In this document: piece after piece, positions 37,025 through 45,735 of the stretch
How positions within the stretch are numbered: position 1 is the first letter of the stretch
Layout: every line of letters begins with the position of its first letter
Assembly (NCBI RefSeq): GCF_001552255.1
Contig: NZ_BCQV01000002.1
Span: forward strand, 62,001-126,000
Source of the DNA: Alicyclobacillus shizuokensis NBRC 103103
GTDB taxonomy: Bacteria > Bacillota > Bacilli > Alicyclobacillales > Alicyclobacillaceae
Length of the DNA: 64,000 nucleotides
Direction of reading: 5' to 3'
The notes under the pieces: model-generated
Told to the model about the DNA's origin: nothing
The model's input: only the letters and a program-made list of their open reading frames with translations
Database searches by the model: none
Program-made: the position numbers and the translations under genes

Positions 37025-37846
37025 ATGAGTCGCTTTCGGGTGAAGCCAAACTTTACCCAACCCACACCGGAGAGGAAATCGATTCGCGAATGGGAAATAG
37101 AGTTTGGTGTGTACGTGCTGGACGTCAGTCCCGACCTGTTGAACGCGAACCTGAGCGAGACCGAGTTCCGCCGCCTGTTGGCGACCCATCCCGTCTTGCA
37201 GAGGCCGCAATCGGGCGCCCGCCCAGGATTGTTCACCGGTGCGGACGCGGTGCGCACCGAAGATGCGTCCAGCCGTGCGGACGCTCCTCTGCCGCACGCA
37301 CGTGAGCCCCGACCGGCCCCGGACCCTCGGATACAGAGCGTTTCGGAGGCGCCGTCAAATCCGTCCGGCAACCGCCGGCGTGCAGGCCGCCATTGGCTTT
37401 GGGCATTCATTATCGCCACCGGTCCCGCCCTGGCCGTCTGGCTGTTATCTAGGTTGTACCGTGCCTTGTTGCGCAGATTCTCCATCGCTTGGTATTGGTG
37501 GGCCTGCGTGCTGATTATGGACCTGCTCATCTTGTGGTTGTCACCGGTCTCCGCGCTGATCTCCGGCCCGTTCTTTCTCTGGTACCTGATTGCCGATGCT
37601 CTGGGGCGCGGAGTCAATCAGGCGGCGCAAGGCGTCTTGGACAGGCTGGTTCCGCTCCTTCATCGCAGCGACGTACACCCGTCCCTGCCGCCGTCGTTTG
37701 TGGAAACCATCCAACTGGCCGGAAACCCGCTCCCTGTCTACTTTTCGATTGGACAATGGATCACCAGCAGCTTGGTCCTGGCGACGGCCGTCGTGGCTGG
37801 CCGGGCGGTATGGGAACGCTTACGCTTGCCCATTCGCGAGCGCTGA
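37025..37846 (+). CDS. Membrane protein of unknown function
   Basis: I do not recognise this 273-residue protein. Residues 1-60 form a soluble part (SIREWEIEFGVYVLDVSPDLL); residues 60-115 are Pro- and Ala-rich and probably disordered; four hydrophobic segments follow (about 122-140, 149-167, 172-190 and 243-262). ATG 37025 has GGAGG seven bases upstream. It diverges from bshC. A reductase gene begins 104 bases downstream on the same strand. A TATACT element at 36986-36991 may be its -10. Confidence 0.75.
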   Translation: MSRFRVKPNFTQPTPERKSIREWEIEFGVYVLDVSPDLLNANLSETEFRRLLATHPVLQRPQSGARPGLFTGADAVRTEDASSRADAPLPHAREPRPAPDPRIQSVSEAPSNPSGNRRRAGRHWLWAFIIATGPALAVWLLSRLYRALLRRFSIAWYWWACVLIMDLLILWLSPVSALISGPFFLWYLIADALGRGVNQAAQGVLDRLVPLLHRSDVHPSLPPSFVETIQLAGNPLPVYFSIGQWITSSLVLATAVVAGRAVWERLRLPIRER

Positions 37847-37950
37847 CCCCGCTGCGCTCCCACGGCTCGCGTGGCTTGACGAAGGTCTCGCCCATCCACG
37901 GCAACGCAAACCCCAGGGTCCAGCAGGTCGAGTGCGAGGTGGTGCTCCCA

Positions 37951-38718
37951 GTGGGACAAGAGTATCCGGGAGAAGGAAAACCGTTATCCGGACAGGTTGC
38001 CATTGTCACCGGTGCCAGCCGCGGCATTGGCCGCGCCATAGCCCTCAGTCTGGCCGCGGCCGGAGCGCGCGTCATCGTCAATTACCACCGGGCGCAGGCA
38101 GAAGCCGAGCACGTGGCCAGCCAGTGCCGAGCTCTGGCAGACGCGGCGCTGGCGGTTCAGGCGGATGTCGCGCACCCCAACGAGGTGTCCCGGCTGATGA
38201 GCGCAGCCACGGCGTTGGGGGCTCCCTCTATCCTCGTCAACAACGCGGGGATCGCCTGGAGTGGATTGTTTCAAGAGACTCCATGGCAAGTTTGGCAACA
38301 ACTCATCGGAGTCAACCTGACAGGGGTGTACCTATGCACCCAGGCTGTCCTCCCTTATATGCTGCGTGCAGAATACGGACGCATCATCAACATCGCATCG
38401 GTGTGGGGGTTGTCGGGGGGCGCTTGTGAAGCAGCCTACTCCGCCAGCAAGGGAGGGGTTATCGCTTTGACGCGCGCCCTAGCCAAAGAACTCGGTCGCA
38501 CCGGAATTACGGTGAACGCAGTCGCCCCAGGAGCTGTCGCTACAGACATGACCGCCACCCTGGATGCGCAAGACGCCACGCAGCTGCTAAACGAAATCCC
38601 TGTGGGACGCATCGGCACCCCGGAGGAAGTTGCCCACTGTGTGCGTTTTCTGGCGCTGCCGGCCTCGTCCTACCTAACCGGCCAAGTCCTCAGCCCCAAC
38701 GGGGGCCTTGTAACCTAG
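37951..38718 (+). CDS. FabG-like short-chain dehydrogenase/reductase
   Basis: The product is a classical SDR, most like 3-oxoacyl-ACP reductases. The cofactor loop TGASRGIG, the NNAG motif and the catalytic Ser-Tyr-Lys (S in IINIASVWG, then AAYSASKGG) are intact, as is the NAVAPGAVATDMT segment. GTG 37951, with GAGGTGG eight bases before it, gives 255 residues; the reading frame is open further upstream but runs through the previous gene. It is not in a fatty-acid cluster, so the natural substrate is unknown. Confidence 0.9.
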   Translation: MGQEYPGEGKPLSGQVAIVTGASRGIGRAIALSLAAAGARVIVNYHRAQAEAEHVASQCRALADAALAVQADVAHPNEVSRLMSAATALGAPSILVNNAGIAWSGLFQETPWQVWQQLIGVNLTGVYLCTQAVLPYMLRAEYGRIINIASVWGLSGGACEAAYSASKGGVIALTRALAKELGRTGITVNAVAPGAVATDMTATLDAQDATQLLNEIPVGRIGTPEEVAHCVRFLALPASSYLTGQVLSPNGGLVT

Positions 38719-38869
38719 TGCTTCCGGGCAACCGATCCCCAGGCCCGCTCGGCACACTCGCCCTGCCTCACGCGGCCACCCTTGCATTGTTTATCGGAGA
38801 ATCGTTTCGTGACCGAGCCGAACGCCTGCCACAAGTTCGACACAGGTGCCGCGGAAGGAGGGGGCGGCA

Positions 38870-39394
38870 GTGAGAAACAACCACGGTCCTACACGGGGTC
38901 GAAAGTCCCCAGCCAAACAAACAACTCGGACAAAGCGGAGGGCGCGGCCGCTGCCGGCCGACATCCGCCAGCGGTTGCACAGAGAAGCCTCCCTGCTGGG
39001 CATGAATACCGAGGAATACCTGAATTTGCTGCTGACCCTCTCCGAAACCCTGCGCAGCGCCCTGGCCGAAGAGGACGGCATCAACGCCAAACCGTTACTG
39101 GAGCTGATGCAAAATCCGTGGTTCCGGACGATGCTGCAGTGGGCGTGTAAGTCGGCCGTGTCCATCGCCAACGGCGACGGAGAATCGAGCGAGGCGGATG
39201 AGGGTCAACGCCCGCTGCAGGCGCCGGACACATCACCACACCGCCAACCGATAAGGCCTGCCATGCCTCCGTATGCGCAGCGGCCCCGGATAGCGGACAG
39301 GCAAAGCCATGGAACTGAGCCCACTTTCCCAGGCCCGCTGCAGCCCCACTGGGAACCCCGCCCCCAGCTTCCGGGGTGGCCGCCGATGGGTTGA
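38870..39394 (+). CDS. Hypothetical protein with basic N-terminus and Pro-rich tail
   Basis: The family is not recognised. GTG 38870 with AAGGAGG eight bases upstream gives 174 residues. The first 30 are strongly basic (RGRKSPAKQTTRTKRRARPL). A predicted helical core follows (DIRQRLHREASLLGMNTEEY, about 32-70), somewhat like ribbon-helix-helix proteins. The last 60 residues are rich in Pro, Gln and Arg. It converges with the germination lipoprotein gene, seven bases away. Confidence 0.68.
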   Translation: MRNNHGPTRGRKSPAKQTTRTKRRARPLPADIRQRLHREASLLGMNTEEYLNLLLTLSETLRSALAEEDGINAKPLLELMQNPWFRTMLQWACKSAVSIANGDGESSEADEGQRPLQAPDTSPHRQPIRPAMPPYAQRPRIADRQSHGTEPTFPGPLQPHWEPRPQLPGWPPMG

Positions 39395-39401
39395 GCCCAT
39401 C

Positions 39402-40697
39402 TCATTTCGCCTGTCTTGGCATCGCCTGGATGCCGAATCGGCGGATGTTCAGGTCCACCTGCACGTCGATTTGGGCGGATCGCATCTGCTGACGCCAGGG
39501 ATACTGAACCACCTCTTGGTGGGTGAGAAAGTGCGTGCGGAGGCGGCGTGACAGCAGAATCGGATCAACTTGGTATTGATGGTACAACTTGTTCAGCAGC
39601 GCCTTCATCTCTTTGGCCATCGATTGGTCGAGATCCCGCTCAATCTGCAGGCTAAGTAGCGAGCGTTGTGCGGACGGCTCGACCGCACTGGTCAAATCGG
39701 CGTCCAGAGGCACAAGAAAACGTACGCGGGGCGGGTTCGTCAGCGTCAGCTGTTCGCTGGGCGACCGTTCTTTGCGCAAAAACAGACCAATCATCTGATT
39801 GGGGTGAAGCGGATCGCGGAAGTCCATTTTCGCACTGTGCAGCGATCCGTCCAATATCCGCAGATACAGCATCTCCCGCCCGTTCAAGTAGGCCATCAGT
39901 TTGTCCCCCTTGAACAGGGCGCCGCCAATCCACTCCACCGGGTTGCCGCCGGAGCGCGCCACCTGACCAGGATTGAAATCGACTTTCGTCTCCTCGATAG
40001 GCCCCCCTGCCTTGTTGCCCCCTTGACCCGTACCGCCGTCCTGGCCGCTCGACGCTTCGCTTCCGGAGGTTTGGGCCACCTGGCTGTTGACCGCGAAGAC
40101 GGGTAGCAGAGGGTCCTCGTGCGGATTTTCTATGGCGACCAGAATATCCTGCAGTTGTTTGGACGGAAATAACCCATCGCGATTCGCCATGACGAACAGA
40201 TTGTCGGCCAAGCGCGCCGTGGACCGCTCCAACATCAGGTTGTCATTGTTAAAAATGTCCAGAGCTCGTCCCTTGGCCACGGCGACGAACAGGGTCCGCC
40301 GAAACTCGCGAAAGCGCACCATCGGTTCCAAGGTGTCTTTCAGCCCCTCCTTGGCCAAGCTTTCGCCAAACACCACAATGCTCAAGTGGGACAGCGTAAC
40401 CGTCCGTTCGATGCTCGTGTTGGCCAGGGAGAGAGCCTCGGGAATACTGTGCACGCGAAATGTCACCGGCTGCGTCCCCTTGCCCTGCTCCTTGCCGCTG
40501 CCGCCGCTACTGCTCTCGTTGCCTTGCGGCGCTGCGATTTGCAATGTCACGTCGAGCAGGCCGTTGGGGGCTCTGTCGAGCCCCACACCTGTGACAAAAG
40601 CGAGTTGCTCCAACTCCTGACGGTCAAAACACCCGGTCGAAAGGCACAGGCAACAGACTGCCAATATCCATACCCCGCACTTGCGCAGGCGGTGCAT
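39402..40697 (-). CDS. Ger(x)C-family spore germination lipoprotein (GerAC-like)
   Basis: GerAC proteins are the lipoprotein subunit of nutrient germinant receptors in the spore inner membrane. The precursor has a signal peptide with lipobox LSTGC (Cys23) followed by FDRQELEQLAFVTGVGLDR, the family start. Two low-complexity Gly/Ser inserts are unusual. ATG 40697 is preferred over GTG 40709. No gerAA or gerAB gene is nearby, so the partners must lie elsewhere, or the protein acts alone. Confidence 0.9.
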   Translation of the reverse strand: MHRLRKCGVWILAVCCLCLSTGCFDRQELEQLAFVTGVGLDRAPNGLLDVTLQIAAPQGNESSSGGSGKEQGKGTQPVTFRVHSIPEALSLANTSIERTVTLSHLSIVVFGESLAKEGLKDTLEPMVRFREFRRTLFVAVAKGRALDIFNNDNLMLERSTARLADNLFVMANRDGLFPSKQLQDILVAIENPHEDPLLPVFAVNSQVAQTSGSEASSGQDGGTGQGGNKAGGPIEETKVDFNPGQVARSGGNPVEWIGGALFKGDKLMAYLNGREMLYLRILDGSLHSAKMDFRDPLHPNQMIGLFLRKERSPSEQLTLTNPPRVRFLVPLDADLTSAVEPSAQRSLLSLQIERDLDQSMAKEMKALLNKLYHQYQVDPILLSRRLRTHFLTHQEVVQYPWRQQMRSAQIDVQVDLNIRRFGIQAMPRQAK

Positions 40698-40725
40698 CGC
40701 TTCGGCCACCTTCCTCCACGGCCGT

Positions 40726-40754
40726 TAGCTTGCCTCCCAAACCCGCGTTTATAC
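40726..40754 (-). promoter_or_regulatory. Candidate sigma-G promoter of the gerAC-like gene
   Basis: On the minus strand GTATA (40750-40754) and CAAGCTA (40726-40732) are 17 bases apart. The sigma-G consensus is roughly GNATR and CATNNTA, so one mismatch is present. Forespore expression is expected for such genes. Confidence 0.35.
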
Positions 40755-40778
40755 CTGGTCAAGCCGGCACGGCGGCCT

Positions 40779-41420
40779 TCATTCGGCCGATTCCAGACGA
40801 TCCTCGTGCACACGTTCCAGATTGCCGTACTCGTCAATCCGGTACATGAACCCGTGGTCAATCGACTCGTTGTCAAACAACGTGGCCTTGCGGGCTCGTT
40901 CCACAATCTGAACGAGAGAGCGGTAATCCTCGACAATCACATCGTAGTCTCGACTCAAGCGCTGGTATTGTTCCGACAGCTTCTCGTGTTCGCGGGCCAA
41001 GCCTTCAAATTTGCTCTTCCATTCAGCCGCCTGGCGTTCGGCCGCGCGCCAGCGCGAAGCCCATTGTTGGGCAGTGTTTTTCTCCTGCCGCAAAAAGCGC
41101 AGCACCTGAGCCCAACTCATCAGCGTCGCCGTGGGGTGATCATAATCTCCTCCCTCCAGCTGCGCCTGAATCTGCTGCGACTTTCTTTCCTTGCGTTCCT
41201 CTTTGGCCCCTTCGATGGAGGGACGGTACTGCTTGCGCACCACCGCGTTCCAGCGAAACCCGCAGGCCGCAGCCGTTCGCCCCAAGCGTCGGCTGGCTTC
41301 GTTGAATCCCGCCAACTGGGTGCTGCCGTCCCGAATATGGCGAAGCACGATTTCCGCCAAAATGGCGTCGTCTTCCTGCGTCCAAGCATCCTGTCGCATC
41401 GTCCGTACACTCTGTCGCAT
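40779..41420 (-). CDS. RsfA/YlbO-family prespore transcription regulator
   Basis: RsfA-type proteins tune sigma-F dependent transcription. ATG 41420 after AGGAGG gives 213 residues. An N-terminal Myb-like DNA-binding region is clear ([20 protein letters not shown], then [20 protein letters not shown]). A coiled coil occupies about residues 105-175. A sigma-F-like promoter lies at 41468-41497, consistent with forespore expression. Confidence 0.9.
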   Translation of the reverse strand: MRQSVRTMRQDAWTQEDDAILAEIVLRHIRDGSTQLAGFNEASRRLGRTAAACGFRWNAVVRKQYRPSIEGAKEERKERKSQQIQAQLEGGDYDHPTATLMSWAQVLRFLRQEKNTAQQWASRWRAAERQAAEWKSKFEGLAREHEKLSEQYQRLSRDYDVIVEDYRSLVQIVERARKATLFDNESIDHGFMYRIDEYGNLERVHEDRLESAE

Positions 41421-41467
41421 ATCCGATAGCCTCCTGAAAGCGTGCACAACTCCCTTGTCTCTTTATC

Positions 41468-41497
41468 CGTTATTCCCAAATAACGATAGATTTAAAC
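41468..41497 (-). promoter_or_regulatory. Sigma-F-like promoter of the RsfA-type gene
   Basis: On the minus strand GTTTA (41493-41497) and GGGAATAAC (41469-41477) are separated by exactly 15 bases, matching GYWTA-N15-GGNNANAM with one mismatch at the final T. The -10 region overlaps an inverted repeat, CGTTATT/AATAACG (41468-41485), which could be an operator. Confidence 0.65.
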
Positions 41498-41529
41498 AAT
41501 CAAAGAGGGTCGGCACGCATCCGACCCTC
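41492..41529 (-). terminator. Intrinsic terminator of the iscS-thiI unit
   Basis: A perfect 9-base-pair stem, GAGGGTCGG with CCGACCCTC (41505-41513 and 41521-41529), is followed on the minus strand by TTTGATTGTTT. It follows the small membrane gene after thiI. Confidence 0.75.
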
Positions 41530-41550
41530 GTACACACAAGACCTTTTCCT

Positions 41551-41784
41551 TTAGGGAATCATTTTGCGCAAGCCGCGCCGGCGGTAAATCGCGGGCTCGC
41601 GATCGTCGACCAGGCGAAATGCGGCCACGCGGCGGGAACTGGCCCACGGACGCCACCGGAGTATCCGCCACAATATGGCCGCCGCCAACACCGCCCGGCT
41701 GCGCCTGAGTGTCTCAAGCAGCGTGTAGCCAAGCGCAAGCCAGAGAAACAGTCGATAGACCGTTTTCCATGTCTGCATCTCCAT
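41551..41784 (-). CDS. Small basic membrane-associated protein (unknown)
   Basis: A 77-residue product (MEMQTWKTVYRLFLWLALGY) has one hydrophobic N-terminal helix and a very basic C-terminal half. GGGGGAGG lies just before ATG 41784; ATG 41778 is nine bases from it and may be the true start. It follows thiI by 41 bases and ends before a terminator, so it is probably co-transcribed. I do not recognise a family. Confidence 0.55.
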   Translation of the reverse strand: MEMQTWKTVYRLFLWLALGYTLLETLRRSRAVLAAAILWRILRWRPWASSRRVAAFRLVDDREPAIYRRRGLRKMIP

Positions 41785-41825
41785 CGGCCTCCCCCATTCC
41801 TCTAGGGTGACCGACTCGTCCAGGC

Positions 41826-43016
41826 TCAATCCATCCCTCGCGCCACGAAGGTTTTCGTCTCCAGGGTGTCCACGCACGCCCCCACCAACCGATCAATATC
41901 CAGGCCTGACTCGGCCCGCTCCGCCTCTTCTGGCCGCGGCTTGGTGCGCGGTCGCTTGGGCACAAAGATGGTGCAGCAATCCTCGTACGGGAGTATGGAG
42001 ATGTCATACGTGCCGATTTGGCGCGCCCGGCGAATGATATCCACCTTGTCCTCGGTCACCAGCGGCCTGAGAATGGGCACCTTCGTCACCATGTTGATGG
42101 TCCGCAGACTTTCCAACGTTTGGCTGGCCACCTGACCCAAGCTCTCTCCGGTGCACAACGCCAATAGTCGCCTCTTGCGGGCAATCGCGTCGGCTATGCG
42201 CAGCATCATGCGGCGCATCACCGTGATACCCAGCTCTTCCGGGCAGGCCTTGCGAATGGCGGCCTGGACGTCAGTGAAGTGGACCACGTGCAGCTTCACC
42301 TCGCCACCCCAATCCGCCAGTATCTGCGCCAGGTCCTCGACCTTTTGCAGAGCGCGCTCGCTGGTAAATGGGAAACTGTGGAAATGTATGGCCTCAAGCC
42401 GCACCCCCCGCTTCATCGCCAACCACCCGGCCACAGGGCTGTCGATGCCCCCGGAGAGGAGCAGACCCACCCGCCCGCTCATGCCGACGGGAAGTCCCCC
42501 TACAGCCGGGATTTTCCGACCGTATATCAGCGCCTCTTGATCCCGAATCTCCACGTAAGCGGTGAGAGCCGGATTATGTACGTCCACTTTCCAACCGGCA
42601 GCCCGCGGCAGCACCAGCGCGCCCAGTCGTTGTGCGAGTTCCGGAGAGGTCAATGGATAGCGTTTGTTGGCCCGCTGCACTTCCAATTTAAAAGTCTTGG
42701 CCGTCTCCTGCCCCTGTTCATGCGATTGCAACAGTTCCAGCACCTGGTCCCGAATCTCTTCCAGGTCTAGGCCACACACCTGGACGGGACTCAACGAGAC
42801 CAGGCCAAACACGCGCCGCAACCGCTCTATCACCGCCTCCACAGGCGCCCCGTTGAGGTCCACCGACAGCCTGGAGCCAGCGTGCCGAATCTCCACCTGC
42901 GGCCACGGCGTCAAGGCCCGCTTCATGTTATGCACCAACAGCCGTTCAAACTGGGAACGGTTCTTTCCCTTGAGCGCAATCTCGCCATAACGCGCGATAA
43001 CGTGATCGACCATCAT
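41826..43016 (-). CDS. thiI: tRNA 4-thiouridine synthase / thiamine sulfurtransferase ThiI
   Basis: ThiI makes s4U8 in tRNA. From ATG 43016 (MMVDHVIARYGEIALKG) the protein has 396 residues: ferredoxin-like domain and THUMP (about 1-165), then the PP-loop domain with LLLSGGIDSPVAGWL. The C-terminal rhodanese domain of the E. coli protein is missing, as is normal in Bacillota; the ILPYEDCCTIFVP Cys pair lies in the core. The desulfurase gene directly upstream is the likely sulfur donor. Confidence 0.95.
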   Translation of the reverse strand: MMVDHVIARYGEIALKGKNRSQFERLLVHNMKRALTPWPQVEIRHAGSRLSVDLNGAPVEAVIERLRRVFGLVSLSPVQVCGLDLEEIRDQVLELLQSHEQGQETAKTFKLEVQRANKRYPLTSPELAQRLGALVLPRAAGWKVDVHNPALTAYVEIRDQEALIYGRKIPAVGGLPVGMSGRVGLLLSGGIDSPVAGWLAMKRGVRLEAIHFHSFPFTSERALQKVEDLAQILADWGGEVKLHVVHFTDVQAAIRKACPEELGITVMRRMMLRIADAIARKRRLLALCTGESLGQVASQTLESLRTINMVTKVPILRPLVTEDKVDIIRRARQIGTYDISILPYEDCCTIFVPKRPRTKPRPEEAERAESGLDIDRLVGACVDTLETKTFVARGMD

Positions 43017-43083
43017 CAGGCCCAACCTTTCCTTGATGCATCCCGCACTCAGGTACCGTGCGAACCCCCGCACCCTGGGTTGC

Positions 43084-44226
43084 TCAGAGAATGCTGCGGA
43101 GCCAGCGTGTTTGTTCCCGGATTACGTCCAGAGCCCGGGCGACCTCCTCGGACGTCGCCCACCGGGTCAGAGAGAGGCGAATCGCTCCCTGCACCGCCTG
43201 CTCACTCATGCCCATCGCCACCAGCACATGACTCTTGATGGCATGCCCTCCTTTGCTGGAGCAAGCCGATCCGGTCGAGACAAACAAGCCTTTGGACTCC
43301 AACGCGTGCACCAGAACCTCGCCTTTCAAGCCTGGAAACGAGACGTTCACAATGTAAGGAGAGCGCTCCTGCGGAAGGTGAAGTTCACATCCAGGGATCT
43401 CCCGGAGCCCGGCAACGAGCTGCTGGTTCAACGCGGACACGTGCTCCCAAGCCGCCTGTATTCCGTCGCTCATGACTGCAACGGCGGCCGAGAAGGCCGC
43501 AATCCCCAACACGTTCTCGGTCCCGGAGCGCAGCCCAAACTCCTGGCCACCGCCGTAGACCACGGGTTCCACACGCACGCCCTCGCGCAGGTACAAGGCG
43601 CCGATTCCCTTGGGAGCGCCCAGTTTGTGGCCCGACACGGTGTATAAATCGGCCCGCGCTTCCCGCACCGGATGCGGTATTTTGCCAAACGCCTGGATCC
43701 CGTCCACATGAAAACGCACCTTCGGGTGATCCGCCAGCGCTCTGCCAATCTGTTCCACGGGCATCCGGGCGCCCGTTTCATTGTTCACGTGCATCACCGA
43801 GACCAGGACCGTGTCGTCGCGCACTGCAGCCAACACGTCTTCAGCGGCCACGCAGCCATCCGGCTGCGGCCGCACGTATGTGACTTCATATCCTTGCCTT
43901 TCCAGAGCCCGCAGGGGTTCAAGAACCGATGGATGCTCCACCGCCGTGGTGACGACATGGCGGCCGCGACCAGACAACATACGCGCGGTACCGAGCAGGG
44001 CCAGATTATTTGCCTCCGTGCCGCTGCCCGTGAAGACGACCGTCCCTCCGGCCGCCCCCATCATGCGCAATACTTGGCGGCGCGCATGAGACACAACCTC
44101 CTCCGCCTCAACACCTTTTCGGTGCAGGGAGGAGGGGTTTCCGAAGGTCGCCATGCGCTCTTTGATCACGTCCTGCACATGCGGCAAAAGCGGCGTTGTC
44201 GCCGCGTTGTCGAAGTAAAGTTCCAT
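43084..44226 (-). CDS. Cysteine desulfurase (NifS/IscS-like, ThiI partner)
   Basis: This PLP enzyme mobilises sulfur from cysteine. The 380-residue protein has the cofactor lysine in VSGHKLGAPKG and the active Cys in STGSACSSKGGHA. Other landmarks are FDNAATTPL at the start and HVNNETGARMPVEQIG. It lies 67 bases upstream of thiI; the same pairing (nifZ-thiI) serves tRNA thiolation in B. subtilis, so this copy is probably dedicated to ThiI. Confidence 0.93.
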   Translation of the reverse strand: MELYFDNAATTPLLPHVQDVIKERMATFGNPSSLHRKGVEAEEVVSHARRQVLRMMGAAGGTVVFTGSGTEANNLALLGTARMLSGRGRHVVTTAVEHPSVLEPLRALERQGYEVTYVRPQPDGCVAAEDVLAAVRDDTVLVSVMHVNNETGARMPVEQIGRALADHPKVRFHVDGIQAFGKIPHPVREARADLYTVSGHKLGAPKGIGALYLREGVRVEPVVYGGGQEFGLRSGTENVLGIAAFSAAVAVMSDGIQAAWEHVSALNQQLVAGLREIPGCELHLPQERSPYIVNVSFPGLKGEVLVHALESKGLFVSTGSACSSKGGHAIKSHVLVAMGMSEQAVQGAIRLSLTRWATSEEVARALDVIREQTRWLRSIL

Positions 44227-44268
44227 CCACTCCAGCCCCTTTTGCGATACACCATTCTAACACAAACA

Positions 44269-44322
44269 CAAAAACCGGACGAGCCGCATGGGCGAGGTCA
44301 GCCCATGAACGACAGGTCCGGT
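44269..44322 (-). terminator. Intrinsic terminator of the gap gene
   Basis: On the minus strand ACCGGAC (44316-44322) pairs with GTCCGGT (44274-44280), with a second nested stem CATGGGC/GCCCATG, followed by TTTTTGTGTTTG. Confidence 0.8.
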
Positions 44323-44371
44323 GAGGTTTCCGCTGGGAAGGGGCGGGACGGAGACAGTACGGAGAAAGACC

Positions 44372-45436
44372 CTACCAGGCGGTTCCGGCAACGGTCCGTG
44401 GAGACCCAGCCGAGGCCCCCTCGCCAGCGGGCACGGCCACGCGTTGGGCCAGGTCCACCATCCGGCAGGCGTAACCCCATTCGTTGTCGTACCAGGCCAA
44501 TAGCTTGACCTGGTGCCCACCCAGGACCATTGTCGCCGTGGCGTCGACGATGGCGGACCTCGCATCCCCATTGAAGTCTATGGAGACGAGCGGATCGTCC
44601 ACAACACCCAGGACGCCCGCCAGATCATGGTCGGCGGCGTCACGCAGCGCCATGTTGACCGTCTGCGCAGAGACATCGGTGGTCAGCTGCAGCACGCAGT
44701 CCAACAGGGATACATTGGGGGTGGGCACGCGTACTGCCATGCCGTCCAAGCGCCCCTGCAGTTCAGGCAGCACGAGGCCAATGGCGCGTGCCGCCCCGGT
44801 GCTGGTGGGGATGATGGATTGTCCGCAGGCACGCGCTCGGCGCCAGTCCGAGTGCGGGTTGTCCAGATTGCGTTGGTCGTTCGTATAGGCGTGAATGGCG
44901 GTCACCAAACCGCCTTCAATCCCGAAAGCGCGGTGCAGCACCTTGGCCACTGGCGCCAGGCAGTTGGTGGTACACGACGCACCGGAGATGATGTGGTGAC
45001 TCCGCGCATCGTACATATCCTCATTGACCCCAACCACAATCGTCACATCCGCGTCGTCCGGGGATTTCATCGGCGCCGTCACCACCACCTTGCGCGCCCC
45101 TTGCTCCAGGTGCAGAGCGGCTCCGTCGCGGGTCCGAAAGCGGCCAGTAGCTTCCACCACCACATCCACCTGCAGTTCCGCCCACGGCAGTTCGTATGGA
45201 TTGCGAGTGCTGAAAACGTGGGTTTCGCACCCGTTCAGTGTCCACCCCGCCGCTGTTCGCTCCAGAGGCTGCGTAAAGCGGCCGTGGACTGAGTCATAAC
45301 GCAGGAGATGCAGCAGCGTGTCCGCATCCGCGGTTCCGTTTACAGCCACTACCAGAATATCATCCAACTCCGCGGCCCGCCGGTAGACCATACGCCCTAT
45401 CCGTCCAAAGCCATTGATGGCCATTCGGATCGCCAT
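44372..45436 (-). CDS. gapB: Glyceraldehyde-3-phosphate dehydrogenase, GapB type
   Basis: The 354-residue enzyme carries the catalytic SGASCTTNCLAP (Cys) and INGFGRIGRMVYRR cofactor loop. The position that is Asp in NAD-specific GapA (VND) reads VNG here, as in NADP-accepting GapB, so a gluconeogenic role is likely. The gene stands alone, not in a glycolytic operon. The C-terminus has about 15 extra residues. A TATAAT (45538-45543, minus) in the AT-rich upstream region could be a -10. Confidence 0.88.
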   Translation of the reverse strand: MAIRMAINGFGRIGRMVYRRAAELDDILVVAVNGTADADTLLHLLRYDSVHGRFTQPLERTAAGWTLNGCETHVFSTRNPYELPWAELQVDVVVEATGRFRTRDGAALHLEQGARKVVVTAPMKSPDDADVTIVVGVNEDMYDARSHHIISGASCTTNCLAPVAKVLHRAFGIEGGLVTAIHAYTNDQRNLDNPHSDWRRARACGQSIIPTSTGAARAIGLVLPELQGRLDGMAVRVPTPNVSLLDCVLQLTTDVSAQTVNMALRDAADHDLAGVLGVVDDPLVSIDFNGDARSAIVDATATMVLGGHQVKLLAWYDNEWGYACRMVDLAQRVAVPAGEGASAGSPRTVAGTAW

Positions 45437-45587
45437 GTTTGTGTCACAGCTCCTTCACATCAGGCTGATAAGTCCCACCTCCTTAATGTTACGCAATCTC
45501 TCTCTTTTGATCCATACTATATTTGATATATGGGTTAATTATAATGTCACATTTATGGCGGGAGTTTACGCATATGGAGTTTTGACG

Positions 45588-45618
45588 AAAAAAAAGGCGC
45601 CTGCTCAGACAAGCGCCC
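45588..45618 (-). terminator. Intrinsic terminator after the methyltransferase unit
   Basis: GGCGC (45613-45617) pairs with GCGCC (45596-45600) on the minus strand and is followed by eight T residues. It lies just after the 28-residue membrane peptide gene. Confidence 0.75.
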
Positions 45619-45642
45619 ATCTCTTCGGTGGAATCTACGTCC

Positions 45643-45729
45643 TCAGCGCATGGAAAAAACATAGTGCAGCCCCAGCACCAGGAACAGCACACCCGAAACT
45701 AAACAAACGACCGCCAATCCACGCAGCAC
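45643..45729 (-). CDS. Candidate 28-residue single-helix membrane peptide
   Basis: A short frame from GTG 45729 to TGA 45643 encodes VLRGLAVVCLVSGVLFLVLG plus eight more residues: one strongly hydrophobic helix with Arg at each end. GGGGGAG lies about nine bases upstream. It starts six bases after the methyltransferase stop and is followed by a terminator. It is too short for standard gene callers; no family is known to me. Confidence 0.5.
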   Translation of the reverse strand: MLRGLAVVCLVSGVLFLVLGLHYVFSMR

Positions 45730-45735
45730 ATGCCT

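Noticed and set aside
45489-45692. 67-codon Cys-rich minus-strand frame before gapB
   Set aside because: It spans a clear intrinsic terminator (45588-45618) and lacks a ribosome site. The hydrophobic 28-codon frame at 45643-45729 explains the same region better.
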